Assembly: GCA_031002005.1 (NCBI GenBank)
Contig: JARYHS010013630.1
Span: 25,387,112-25,451,111 of the forward strand
Direction of reading: 5' to 3'
Origin: Vandiemenella viatica
Taxonomy: Eukaryota; Arthropoda; Insecta; Orthoptera; Morabidae
Length of the DNA: 64,000 nucleotides
Part shown: positions 35,481-46,855 of the stretch, in pieces
How positions within the stretch are numbered: position 1 is the stretch's first letter
How the letters are laid out: the number at the start of each line of letters is the position of its first letter
Translations under genes and position numbers: made by a program
The notes under the pieces: generated by a model
Databases searched by the model: none
Told to the model about the DNA's origin: nothing
The model's input: only the letters and a program-made list of their open reading frames with translations

Positions 35481-37094
35481 TTAAATATGTAGCTGGACTG
35501 TAAAATCCTACAACCAGTAGAAAAAAAATTGTTCCACCGTGATTGGAGGCGTCTGTAGCACACTGTAAAATGTTTCCTTTTGAAGAGCTTCGATTGCTTC
35601 TTGAGTAGATGCCGGACTTGAAACATTATGTTCAATCGCATTAGCATTTGTTCTGACAATTTTTCAGCAATTTTAGAATCGTTATGCAAAGTATGATCAA
35701 GTTTTGATTCACAACCAGAGAATTGAATGACAAGTTGTGCTTGGTCGAGTGGTAGTCATTGTGAGTTCGGCAGCTTTCTTATTGGATGCTCATTATTTCA
35801 AAAATATTTTCAGGAATGTTGTTACTTTAAAAAAATGTTTATTACATTTATTGCGGTTTTATATATCATTTTCGCCACCATGAGATATGTTAAACTGTTT
35901 TTGGCACAATGTACAATAAATTTGCTTTATATTTATTATCTGGGACGTGTTTGATAAAGGAATAGCTTTTCATCCAAACATCAAGAAAAGAACACATTGT
36001 TTGTTGTTGTTTCGTCCTCGCAGCAGCATCGTCCCCCCCCCCCCTCCCGAATTGGTGTTCGAATCGCTCATTTTGATGAAATTTTGAAAACAATAAGATT
36101 ATCTTTCCGACATCAACATACGTAAGTACATAACAAACAAGCATATAGTACAAATAGATTCACCCTTTATTCCGTTCTGTCTTCTATACAGTAGATTAAG
36201 AGCAGTAAAACCAATATCCCTTCGTCGAAAATTCTTAAAATTTATTTAATCTCGTATAAGAACGTGCGCATATACATATTACTAAACCAGACTGAATAAA
36301 CTTTCTACCCAAATATTAAACTTAACCTTAAATTCCGTGGAGAGAGATGATATCATAGAATCACGTGAACAGACTAGTTATACATAAAGTAATTTATTAT
36401 ATAAATAGCTCTAACACTTACCCGCAGGAACGTTTATATCTCCTGCCTTGACTGATTAAAACTGTACGATATACGAACCTTACCTGAACATAACCAGTGA
36501 ACGGACAAACGATGAATGGATGAGTTAAAAGTGCGATTGCGTTTCCAGCAAGCAGAGAGATAGCTTCAACGATGCACATTTGCGGCGAGAGAGAACGGGC
36601 CAGCACAAGCGCTGTGGGGAGAGACCATATACTGGACAAGATATTTGGAGTCATGCAAGACAATAACGGAAAGAAGGAGCGAACTCACCCCTAACCGAGG
36701 AGAATTACAGCTTGGGTACCTGTCACCGACTCTAATGCTCCAGGAATCTGTTCAGTGAGCTATTACCACGCTCAAGGGTAGTTGGGTCTGTTACACCATA
36801 AGTTGTGAATTGTGTTGCTGGTTGGGTGCGATGCGTCTCGACGTGTAACACGCGATTTCATATTTTGCGTTGAGTGATGGCTTTTTATCACTTACTCCAA
36901 AAATCGGGACATTTGGCGTCCCGATCAAGAGTTAATCGGGACACGTCCCCAGACCCCTGAAAATCGGGACGTCCCGCGCAAATCGGGACACCTGGCAACG
37001 CCTAGATTAATATAACGTAAAAAAGTGTACACCTATAGTGTTGCAAGACTACCTACGATTTGCCTCGCATTGCACTTCTAATTTTGTGATATAT

Positions 37095-37255
37095 ATACAG
37101 TTTAGCATTCAATCCGAATAACCGACGGCCCAGGCGTGACTCTTACGATCAAAAACAATTTTAAAAATCTTAGCCTTCACGGAGAATTGAACCTGAGACC
37201 ACGACCCAAACATTATTAAGCAAGAGCTTTAACCACTGAGCTACCTGACCGCTAC
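37095..37255 (-). mobile_element. tRNA-derived SINE head, antisense
   Basis: On the minus strand a tRNA-like head reads GTAGCTCAGTGGTTAAAGCT (A box), then GGTTCAATTCTCC (B box, near 37185). The cloverleaf is not convincing beyond the boxes and there is an extended anticodon region, so this is a SINE head or tRNA pseudogene, not a working tRNA. It differs from the SINE at 30287 and 38295. Confidence 0.6.
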
Positions 37256-37259
37256 ACGG

Positions 37260-38294
37260 AAAAACAGCACAGAGACCTCCATATCCAACGCGTCTGTCTA
37301 TCGCCGTTCAGTAATTTTTCAAAATTATAAGACAACATTTATTATTTATACAGATAATTTTTCAACCAAATGTAGACAGTATTTTTCTCCTCGTTTCAAA
37401 GGATAAGTGTGCAAAGTTTCATCGAGATCGGATGAAAACTGTGGATTTGTATGAAGAACAACAAACCAACCAACATACACACATACATTCATCTTTATAT
37501 TTACAGATGTTTCCACAGAAAATAAAATGTTATCTACGGAAACCTAATAGATCGATATCCAGACATAAAGAGTTTTTACTTAAGTACCAGTTTCATTCCG
37601 TGAAATAATTTTCTTATTGGGATTTCGTAACTAAAGATGACTGGCAAAATAACGTATGTTCTTGCTGCGCAGAATGGGAAATTGTCAAAGTTATTCACGT
37701 TCAATAAAATGGTCAATGATTTTCTTTTTGCGGAAACCGTTTACAAATACACCAACTAGAGTATCTGGAAAGTGTATTCATATGTAGTAATAAAAATTAG
37801 ATATTACATATTAGTAGTTAACATTCGAAATTGAACATACTAATGGGATGTTAAATAACTAACCGCTAATCAGTAGCTGGTAATATTTATTTATTAATGA
37901 TTAAAAGTACTGTTCTATATTTCCGAAACTCTTTAAAGGAATATGTTACTTGGATCAGAAGGGTAATTGGAAGTGCCATAGCTTTATAATTTGCAATACC
38001 CGTTTTTTAATACATACATCTCTAGAAAAAGTAAAATTAAATGTACTCTAGACCTGATGCGACAGGTATTTTACGATGCGGTACAGAATTAACAGTACAG
38101 AACAACCATCTCGAATATGTTATTCACGCCAAATATAATGAAGTAAAGAACAAAATCTTTCGATATATAACCTAGGGTTCTAAATATCTTAATTCTAAAT
38201 ATTCTTAAATTCATGACACAGAGGTAAATATTACTTCTTGTCCAGGTCGCACATCATCCTAATCACATCACCTTTGACATCTCTAAAATTACCG
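37260..38294. other. Unassigned AT-rich stretch
   Basis: It contains a short repeat-like tail at about 37400-37500 (CAAAGTTTCATCGAGATCGG, then ACAAACCAACCAACATACAC) of the type that ends many LINE/SINE copies. Its head cannot be defined. No coding segment is recognised. Confidence 0.4.
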
Positions 38295-38543
38295 AGCGTG
38301 GTGGTGTAACGGATAGCGTTCTGGCCTCGCATTCGGGAGGACGGCGGTTCGAATCCCGGGCATCCAGATTTGGGTTTTCCATGGTTTCCCCAAATCACTC
38401 CAGGTGAATGCCGGGATGCTTCCTTCAAAAAGGCCATGGCCGAATTCCTTCCCATTCCTTGCCCCCATCCTTTCCCGTCTCTAAAGACCACGTTGTTAAA
38501 AAGGGACGTTTAACTGTAAAAAAAAAAAAAAAAAAAAAAAAAA
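38295..38543 (+). mobile_element. tRNA-derived SINE, copy 3
   Basis: The head has GTGGTGTAACGGATAGCG (A box) and CGGTTCGAATCCC (B box, near 38345). The body matches copy 2 almost base for base through CATCCAGATTTGGGTTTTCC, GGTGAATGCCGGGATGCTTC and TCTCTAAAGACC. It ends in a ~25-nt A tail (38518-38543). It lacks about 5 bp after the B box relative to copy 2. It is the youngest-looking SINE here. Confidence 0.93.
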
Positions 38544-39838
38544 TCTCTAAAATTAAATGTCTCGTATTCATGCATAAGAATGCTCCTGGCAGCATTTTAA
38601 CAAATTAACAAACCCTTTGACACACGATATGGCTGGAACTAAGCGAAATATCGAAATGTCTCGTCTTAAGAAGACATTGTAAAATTGCGGTGCCACGGAA
38701 TTTATTCTTCTGATACAGGCCACATTTCGACCTAACCACCCAATCTATGTGATACTTACTGTATCTCCAGAACTAAGCGAAGTTGTGGTATAACAGATTA
38801 CCTAAAGAAGAGAATAAGAAAAATAATTAACTTACTCGGAGAAAGGAATTGGTAGCTATGGTAACGTTTAGAAAAAAGAGAGGATAGCAATAAGATCGGA
38901 CGAGCGTGGTAAAAAAGTACGGGTGTTCGCTTTGAGTTTTAAAAGTTGCTACTAGCAAAGGACTTGTATATCTTCGGATCTTTAAGTATTTTATAACTTG
39001 TTAATAAAAGGGAATGAAGTCATAGAAGTTCTACTATTTATTTCAAGTATGAAAGATGAAACTAATAAACATTAAGCTGAAAGTTCACTCATTCCGAGTT
39101 CAAAACGATCATGTATCCCAGCTCCGACTCTAAAAGAAGAACTATAAAATACAACATTAAAAGGGAGTATAATCATGGAAAATGCGACGACGATATAGTA
39201 ATATAAAAATACGATAAAGTCTGGAAACGTCTCATCGAATTATATAAAAATGCATCATCAAATTGCGGCGCCAATTAAATTTTTCTTTTGGTTCAACCAG
39301 TGTATTGCGGCCGAAAAATCAAGCGAGCTTAAACTATCAAAGAAACCTTAGAACCATAAAATATGTACGAATCATGTAAAATAAATCAAAATATGGATAG
39401 GTGCATACTGCGAATATACTTTATTAAATACATCCTAGGAATTTATTCGCATACTTGCATCTTTAAAATTTCCAGCATTCTTAAATTCGTTGTTACAGAG
39501 TGCAGATATTATCTTTGGCGTGAATAATGTTGCTGCCGTGAAAAACTCAATAGCACATTATACATTCCAAGCGATAAAAGCTACAACTTTACAAAATTAG
39601 GGGTATGATGGTTATTTAATAAAAAGAATTTATTCTACCGGCTGTGGTTTGAACAGCAACCAAAATTTGTAAACACTTTCCTTGTGCGATATTATTACGG
39701 AATATTTACACATAAGAAAACGTACCGTTACCTGTTACTATTTATTGTAGGCACCTTTCATCGAGAAAAAACTGATTTCTGCATCCATACCACACATTAG
39801 CGGTTTTCATTAATATATTTCGATATATTTCTAACACT
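38544..39838. other. Unassigned AT-rich stretch
   Basis: No gene is recognised. Two patches, around 38690 and 39265, share ATTGCGG(T/C)GCCA and a following AATTTATTCTTCTG/AAATTTTTCTTTTG pattern. A segment near 39477-39520 (ATTCTTAAATTCGTTGTTAC, then TTTGGCGTGAATAA) is matched at 38121-38233 partly directly and partly inverted. This suggests an unnamed old repeat about 1.4 kb long. Confidence 0.4.
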
Positions 39839-40274
39839 TTTCGAAGGAAGTTTCAAAAAAAGGAAAGTTGTCAATACTCCAAACAATGAACTAGGTAACG
39901 GCTGGATAACAAAGGGTATTAGAATATCTTGTAAAACAAAAAGAGACCTGTACTTAAAAGTAAGAGAATCATATAACTACACACTTAAAGCTCATTATAC
40001 ACTTTATTCTAAAGTATTAAGAAATGTAATAAGAAAGGCCAAGAACAGGTAGGGGAGAGCGGGGGAAATACACGCATGGAGGTAATCACACGCAGGCTGA
40101 ATTACGCAGTTTGAATGTCGCAGGCTGTGCCCGATTGTTGGTGTACTTTTCTAGCAGGCACAACAATTGCAGCGCCACTTCCGCCAACCATTTTCCAGTT
40201 GTCTTGTGGCAGCAGTAGTGTGAAGTCTTTTTTCGCTGTGTTTGATGTAATTTCTGTCAGCTGTATTTTGGAAG

Positions 40275-40529
40275 GTAAGTGCTACTATAAGTTGCTTTTA
40301 TGTAATGTTTTGCACATAAACTACTAGCCGTAGATGTAACCTTTCATATAAGTGTAGATTTGTCGAAGTATTTGAACTAAGAGCCGAGTTGTGGTTAGTT
40401 CAGTCAGCGAACTCGCTTTGGGGTAATAGCACGCGGCTCTTCAAGTGCGTGGTATTACCCCATCATAATAAAATTAGTAAGTTATGTCTTCAATTCGAAC
40501 GTGTTTTTAATTATTTTTTTTTATTTCAG
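40275..40529 (+). other. Probable 5' UTR intron of the pogo transposase gene
   Basis: The donor GAAG/GTAAGT at 40274/40275 is near consensus. The acceptor is a T-rich tract then TTATTTCAG, with the next three bases the start codon. Splicing would remove the region holding the upstream in-frame ATG at 40389. This is inferred from the sequence only. Confidence 0.6.
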
Positions 40530-42431
40530 ATGACTAGATATTATAAAAGGAAAACGCAGAAAGCAAAATGGACCCAAGAGGAACTTCGCAAGTGTCTTGA
40601 AGCCATAAAATCGGGGAAAAAAATAAGAGAAGTATCAAGAACTTTTGGGATTCACGAAGCTACTCTGCGTACACGAATGAGAGCAAAAAATACCACGGGG
40701 CCAAAACTTGGGAAAAAACCCACATTTTCTATTGAACAGGAAAATGAGATTAGGGATCATGTTATTACGATGGCCAAGCTGTTTTACGGCATTACAAGCA
40801 TCCAGCTGCGAAAGATTGCGTTTGAGTTCGCAGAGGCTAACAAGATCCCAAACAATTTTGATAAGTCATCAAGATTAGCTGGAAGGGATTGGCTAGCTCT
40901 GTTTTTAAAAAGAAACCCGAGTATTAGCCCGAGAAAACCTGAAGCAACTAGCATTAATAGAATACAGGCATTTAATGAAGAACAGGTTAATGCATATTTT
41001 AAAAATGTTGAGCATGTCTTTGAAAAATATAAATTTAAAGAGGGTCGAGTGTTCAATGTCGATGAAACGGGCATAAATACCGTACAAAAGCCTAACAGAA
41101 TTTTGGCTCCTAAAGGTGTTAAACAAATAGGAGGGGCTACCTCTTGGGAAAGGGGGAAAAACGTTACAGCAATATGTTGTTTCAGCGCTGCTGGCACGTA
41201 CATTCCCCCTATGTTCATCTTCCCCAGGAAAAGAATGTCACATGTCTTAAGTAAAGGTGGACCAGTTGGAGCAATATATGGTTGTTCTGTCAATGGTTGG
41301 TCCAATGAGTCATTATTTTTTGAATGGCTCCAGCATTTCCAGAAGCATGTAAAATCATCTGTTGACGACCCGGTGCTGCTGATTTTAGATAATCACAGTA
41401 GTCACATTTCACTTGATATTTTTGAATTCTGTAAAAAAAATTCTATTGTCATGGTAACCATACCTCCACACACTTCTCACAAGCTTCAACCGCTTGACGT
41501 TACTTTCTTTTCTTCTTTGAAATCAGCCTTTAATCGAGAGTGTGACCTGTATATGAAGTCAAGGGTGTATCAAAAAATTACACCTTATGAGTTAGCTGAA
41601 CTTTTTAATAAGGCATACATTAAGGTTGCTACTATGGACAAAGGACAGTCGGGGTTCAAGGCATGTGGAATTTGTCCTTTAAATCCACACAAATTTCAAC
41701 GTGTTGACTTAGAACAATATGAGACCTTCAGGGACATTGTCCTTGAAGAAGAAGGGATCTCGAATGCAACAAATGGAAATGGTGTGGTTGCCTCTATACA
41801 GGAAACAGTTATCTCAGCACGTAGTCAAGAACAGATTCCTGGATCATCGGCAGAAGATGTTCCACTTTTGGTTGAAGAGGTCTCAACAAAATCAACTAAA
41901 AGTTCAAGTGACAATCATATTAGTGTATCTGACATTTCTCCTATTCCAAAACAAAAAGAAGTTATTCCTAAGACAAAACAAGATAAAGGAAAGCAAAAGG
42001 GAAAGTCAGTGATCCTTACAGCAACCCCAGAGAAGGAAAAACTGCAAATGGAGTTATCAATAAAGAAAGCAAAAGAAGCCACGAAAAAGAAAGCCAAAGA
42101 AAATAAGAAAAGAAAACTAACGGATAAAGAAGATAAGCGCACTATTCTACTGCTTAAGAATGGCTCAAAGAAGAAACAGACAGCATGCAATAGGAAACTG
42201 GAACTAGAAAGTGAAAGTAACATCCAAGATGACCTAAAGGACATTCATGATGCTACCGAAATGGATGATGTTAATCCAACGGCGTTTTTAGATGTCTGTT
42301 TAGTTTGCGGAGAGTTTGGAAAAGATGGAGAACTATGGTACAGATGTGTTTCATGTAGTAGGTGGAGCCATAAAGAATGTAGTGGCTGGAACACTCCAAA
42401 AGGTTACAAGTGTGATGATTGTTATAAATGA
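40530..42431 (+). CDS. pogo/Tigger-class transposase with C-terminal PHD-like finger, intact
   Basis: A cut-and-paste transposase of 633 residues. An acceptor (ttatttcag) ends at 40529, directly before the ATG, with a donor-like GAAG/GTAAGT at 40274/40275. A 5' UTR intron is therefore likely and the upstream in-frame Met at 40389 is not the start. Residues 10-50 form a psq-type helix-turn-helix (WTQEELRKCLEAI, ATLRTRMR); a CENP-B-like HTH follows around 65-130. The DDE_1 core has D178 (FNVDETG), D287 (LILDNHSSH) and D323 (QPLDVTFF). A Lys/Ser-rich linker (about 430-585) leads to a C4HC3 cluster near 592-632 (CLVCGEFG, WYRCVSCSRWSHKEC, YKCDDC). No stop or frameshift interrupts it. Confidence 0.93.
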   Translation: MTRYYKRKTQKAKWTQEELRKCLEAIKSGKKIREVSRTFGIHEATLRTRMRAKNTTGPKLGKKPTFSIEQENEIRDHVITMAKLFYGITSIQLRKIAFEFAEANKIPNNFDKSSRLAGRDWLALFLKRNPSISPRKPEATSINRIQAFNEEQVNAYFKNVEHVFEKYKFKEGRVFNVDETGINTVQKPNRILAPKGVKQIGGATSWERGKNVTAICCFSAAGTYIPPMFIFPRKRMSHVLSKGGPVGAIYGCSVNGWSNESLFFEWLQHFQKHVKSSVDDPVLLILDNHSSHISLDIFEFCKKNSIVMVTIPPHTSHKLQPLDVTFFSSLKSAFNRECDLYMKSRVYQKITPYELAELFNKAYIKVATMDKGQSGFKACGICPLNPHKFQRVDLEQYETFRDIVLEEEGISNATNGNGVVASIQETVISARSQEQIPGSSAEDVPLLVEEVSTKSTKSSSDNHISVSDISPIPKQKEVIPKTKQDKGKQKGKSVILTATPEKEKLQMELSIKKAKEATKKKAKENKKRKLTDKEDKRTILLLKNGSKKKQTACNRKLELESESNIQDDLKDIHDATEMDDVNPTAFLDVCLVCGEFGKDGELWYRCVSCSRWSHKECSGWNTPKGYKCDDCYK

Positions 42432-42863
42432 AACTGAACTCTTTTTCACGCCTATAAACACTTAATAAAAATACATGTTTAAAATACATTATTATTTTGT
42501 TCATTAATGTACTCGTCAACAAACTAAACTAATATAGTAATAAAAAATAATGTGTATTGTCCATTATTATGCATTGTTTGTTTTGCGTGTTATTACCCCA
42601 TCCCATGCGTGTCATTACCCTCAGCGGTGGGTAATACCACGCGTTTGCACTTTTTTTTATTTTAATTATAAAAATTAAAGTAATGTTCATAACTATTTTC
42701 AGCCAGTTGGAACAGGTCGATAAATGTCCAAAGTATGGTATGCAGTGGTTTTCTTAGGTTTTTAATGAGATAATGAACAATTTAAATCGATTTTTCCTTA
42801 GGTGCGTGTATTTCCCCCCCTCTCCCCTATACATCAAAGAAAATAGAGAATTCAGGCAATAAG

Positions 42864-43822
42864 ATGAAAACTATATGGAATATAATAAAAACTGTAACAG
42901 GAAAATCTGTAAATCACTCTAAAGACATAAAAATAGAACAAAATGGATCTGTCCATAGTGAAGTAGGGGAAGTTTGTGAAATATTTAACAAACATTTTAC
43001 TACAGTTGTAGAGAAATTAGGCATAGAAAAACAGTCCCCAAATAGTGCCCTTAGGCTTCTTCAGACTGCTTACCCAAATAGATTTGTGGAAATGCAATTG
43101 CCACCAGTAACAGTCTCAGAAATAAATAAACTCATTAAACAATTAAAACCTAAAAATTCTTCCAGCTATGACAATATTTCAAGTAAATTACTAAAAAGAT
43201 GTTCAGATTGTATCGATTGTGTACTTGCCCACATTTGTAATGAATCGTTAATTCAAGGTGTGTTTCCAAATAGACTAAAATATGCAGTTGTAAAACCGTT
43301 GTTTAAAAAAGGAGAATCAACATGTGTAGATAACTATCGTCCCAGTTCATTACTTTCAGGATTCTCAAAGATTTTTGAAAAAGTCGTGTATTGTAGAGTA
43401 ATAAAACATGTTACGCAAAATAATATCCTCACTAAATCCCAATTTGGGTTCCAAAAAGGATCATCTATAGAAATGGCTATATATAAATTTTTAAATAACA
43501 CATTTGAGGAACTTAATAATAAAATGAGCCCTGTAGGAATATTTTGTGATCTTGCAAAAGCATTTGATTGTGTAAATCATGAACTACTATTGAAAAAAAT
43601 GGAATACTATGGTATTTATGGAATCGCAGGTAAATGGTTTAGATCATACATGGAAAGTCGAATGCAAAAAGTGTCCATTTTTGATACTAAAATAAACAAA
43701 GATGCTTCATCAGACTTGGAAAAATTAAAACATGGAATTCCACAAGGTTCTGTCCTAGGACCCCTCCTCTTTTTGTTGTATATCAATGACCTTCCTGGAA
43801 ACTTATCTGACAAAGTTAAGAG
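42864..43822 (+). pseudogene. LINE-C reverse transcriptase, N-terminal and palm part
   Basis: The open frame encodes the RT linker and fingers (KQLKPKNSSSYDNISSKLLK, VKPLFKKGESTCVDNYRPSS), motif A (FCDLAKAFDCVNHELLLKKM) and motif B (HGIPQGSVLGPLLFLLYIND). It is interrupted at 43822, just before the catalytic FADD, by the hAT insertion. The FADD lies at about 48151-48162 and the same frame then runs to a stop at 48464-48466. The N-terminal boundary at 42864 is only the first Met after the pogo insertion; the frame extends upstream to it. The enzyme would be inactive even without the insertions because of stops after 48464. Confidence 0.9.
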
Positions 43823-44393
43823 CAGGGGCGCCCATACCCGGGGGCAGGGGGGGGCCGCGGCCCCCCCCTAGTTCTCGGGAAATATATATAGTGTTCACGG
43901 TTACAACATTAACTGCTTTATTTATTTTGTTTTATACAAGCGACTATCTTTTATTTATTCTTTTAGTCAACCTGATATATAATAATATAGTATTTACTTG
44001 CTAGTTTAGCATAACTGCCGTATAATGCTGGTTCAAATCAACCGCCAATCAAGCAATATTATTATACCTTCGCGCTACGCTAGGAAACACTTTATGTTGT
44101 ACGTCGCGCTCGCAGTCGACATGAGGCACCGAGTGCATATATACAATATACGCCGGCATTGCTATATATTCCAAAAGTCGTTCTTAAGTGGTTTGAAGAA
44201 AGGAAGAGGCATCGTCACAACCTTGATCTTGCACCTGTCGACTCTCAACCGGCAATACCACCGTGTTTATTTATTGCCAGTATCAGGCTTCATCTTTTCT
44301 CTCAATATTTGGTGAGTATACTGTCACATTGATCTTGCAAAATATTGGCTCACTCGTTCTGACCTAATCGAGTCAGAAATATTTATTTCAGGG

Positions 44394-46840
44394 ATGGATA
44401 TCAGGAATTTCTTTGGAAAAAAAGGTGATACTGCTACACAGAAAAGGAACCTCGATGACTCATTAAAAGTTCCAGATCCAATACCTTCGAAAGTGCGTCC
44501 CACAACTACTTCTAAATTCTCAACACCAACCCCTGACTTCACGTTGCAACAATGTCCTTCCACCATTAGCCCTGAGTCTGCTGATATCATTACTCCTGAT
44601 GCTACTGATATGGATGACGCCAACCCACCCGCTACAGTTTCCACCGTTAACAATCCAGAGTTCGTTAGTAGTTCATTAACAGTTAATCACAGCTTTGATT
44701 TAGGTGAATACATAAATGATTCAGTGTCAGACGAAGTCAAGTATCAATTAATAACAAACATACATGCTCTAAATATGAATTATGATTTCAAAAATGACAT
44801 TGATGAGAAAAAAACTATCAAAAGGCCTTTTCAAAAAACTTGGCTACAAAAGTACTCATGGCTAGTATACTCGCCCAAGTTGAAGGGGGGCCTTTGTAAG
44901 TTTTGTAGTCTTTTCAAACCTGTTTTAAAAAGAGGGATATTTGGTGCTTTCGTGATAAAGGCTCATCAAGATTACAAACATTTTCATGAAGATGCTCGAG
45001 GCCATGAAAAGAGCAGTTGGCATCTAGAATCTACGAGTAAGGCTAAAAGTTTTTGTGAGTCTTTAGAAATGAGAAAGAAAAACGTGATCGAACAGTTAGA
45101 TAGTGGGATCACGGAGCTTGTAAATACCAACAGAAAAAAACTAAAATCAATTCTTGCTACTTTAATTTTCTGTGGCACTCATGACATATCCATCAGAGGA
45201 AAGAATTCAAGCGAAGGAAACTTTCAGGATTTACTTTTGTTTAGAGTAAGTGCGGGGGACAAAGTGTTGGCGGATCATATGCAAAACTATTGTGGAAAAG
45301 CGAAATATACATCACACAGAGTGCAAAACGATTTAATAAGTACATGTGGCTCCGTGATACAAAACGAGATTATTGATGAGGTAAACAGATCATCAGCGTT
45401 TGCATTACTGGCAGATGAAACGGCTGACATTAGTGGAAAAGAGCAACTGTCTGTGGGAGTACGATTTGTAGACGAGAAAGATAACTTTACAGTAAAAGAA
45501 GAATTTTTAGGGTTTACGGAGCTTATTACATTGGATGCTGAAGGAATTTCTTCATCTATTTTAAATTTTGTTGAAAAATTAGGGCTTAATATGAATAAGC
45601 TGATTGGCCTTGGCTTTGATGGCTGTTCGACAATGGCAGGCCATGAAACTGGAGTGCAGGCCAGGATCAGAGAGAAGTATCCTTCAGCTGTCTATTTTCA
45701 TTGTGCATCGCACAGACTGAACTTAGTTGTCAATGATCTTAACAGTGTCCAGGAAATTCGTAACACTATCGGAACTATAAAAGAAGTTATTAGGTTCTAT
45801 AGAGAAAGTCTATTGCGTAGGAAAACAATACCTAACATTCCACTGTTTTGTGAAACTAGATGGTCCCATAAATATAAATCAATCAGGATATTCAAAGAAA
45901 ACTTCTTGGTAATAAAGGATAGTCTGAATCACCTGGCATATAACAGTGAATACAATCAAGACACTCGATCACGTGCCAGCCAACTTGATTGTGCAACATC
46001 ATCAACTACATTTATCGTTTGTCTACACATTATATCGAGGTATTCTTCATATCTGGAACCAATAGTGAACAAACTCCAGAGTACTGATATGGATCTCCAC
46101 TCAGTTTACAGATTCGTCAACACCGACTTGATAGCCAATTTTCAAAAGCAGAGAGAAAGTGATGACGAATTCAGAAACATTTTCGAAGCAGTGAAAGAAG
46201 ATTGTAAGGAACTTGACATAGATGTAAAAATCCCAAGATTGACTGGAAGGCAGACCCTCAGATGCAATGTGAATGTCCATTACTCATCACCCCAAGACTA
46301 TTTCAAGGTGGCAATTTACAATCCGTACATGGATTCCATAATCACGTCACTTATCACAAGATTTGAAAAAGACAAAGACATACCATTCAAAGGTGGGATT
46401 CTTCACCCACATTTAATGAAAAAGGAGAAGAAAGAAGATTTCATGAGAGATATAAAAAGTTTGGAAAGGTTTTACCAAATAGACAACTTGGAAGCAGAAG
46501 CCAGATTATGGTATGACGTTTGGACAAATAAGGAGTGTTTGGAAAAAACAAAGCCAATGATATACTTGCAGAAACTATGTTTTACCCAGCTGTAAGGAGA
46601 TTGCTTGTATTCTACCAGACCATACCCCCCACAACTTGCACCATAGAACGTTCTTTCAGCACACTGCGTAGAGTGAAGACATGGCTGAGAAGTACTACTA
46701 GCGAGGACCGTCTGTCCAGCTTGTGCCTTCTTAGTGTTCACAGGAAAAGAGCGGAAAACCCTGGTTTCCAGGACAAAGTGATTGACTTGTTCGGCAAGAA
46801 GAAAAGAAATTTACAGTTTGCTTTTTCACATAAATATTAG
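44394..46840 (+). pseudogene. hAT transposase (TTF zinc finger, DUF4371-like), one apparent 1-nt lesion
   Basis: The start is chosen just after the acceptor tatttcag/GG; the N-terminus reads MDIRNFFGKK. A TTF-type zinc-finger region lies near residues 155-205 (GGLCKFCSLF, then HEKSSWHLES). The transposase core has LLADETADISGKEQL (about 340, first catalytic Asp), GLGFDGCSTMAG (about 407, second), HCASHRLNLVVND (about 440) and CETRWSHKY. The frame leaves the gene at an A6 run (46543-46548), and a frame offset by one base continues to 46840. That frame carries the dimerisation domain PPTTCTIERSFSTLRRVKTW, then EDRLSSLCLLSVHRKR. One missing A explains it. This is the only lesion I see, so either the copy died recently or the base is a sequencing error. 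Confidence 0.92.
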
Positions 46841-46855
46841 TGTTAAATCCATAAA

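Larger units (their letters stand above)
32379..37004 (-). mobile_element. hAT family 2 element, 4.6 kb, decayed
   Basis: An exact 8-bp target duplication GATTAATA lies at 32371-32378 and 37005-37012. The ends are TAGTGTTTGCCAGGTCCGGT at the left and the complement of TAGGCGTTGCCAGGTGTCCC at the right. Subterminal DNA holds multiple AAATCGGGAC copies in both orientations. A minus-strand transposase relic lies near 34930-35470. A block of ~200-bp direct repeats (34133-34830) sits in the middle. An open run 36418-36663 on the minus strand, ending at a CAG/GTAAGG donor-like site near 36482, could be the remains of a 5' exon. Confidence 0.92.
40052..42827 (+). mobile_element. pogo-type DNA transposon, structurally complete
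   Basis: It is flanked by TA (40050-40051 and 42828-42829) and inserted in LINE-C. The terminal inverted repeats are about 25 bp: GGGGAGAGCGGGGGAAATAC at the left, and at the right the complement of GGGGAGAGGGGGGGAAATAC, each followed by ACGCA. The motif GGGTAATA(C/G)CACGC and its variants recur inside both ends (near 40430-40460 and 42590-42640). It carries one long intact gene (next entry). The length of 2776 bp suits an autonomous pogo/Tigger-class element. Confidence 0.95.

Noticed and set aside
37170..37255. Functional tRNA gene on the minus strand
   Set aside because: A and B boxes are present but the stems around the anticodon do not pair convincingly; more likely a SINE head.
40389..40529. 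47 extra N-terminal residues of the pogo transposase
   Set aside because: A T-rich tract and CAG acceptor sit directly before the ATG at 40530, and the extra residues show no family similarity.
44984..45178. Minus-strand ORFs across the hAT and pogo transposases
   Set aside because: Antisense shadows with no domain signature.
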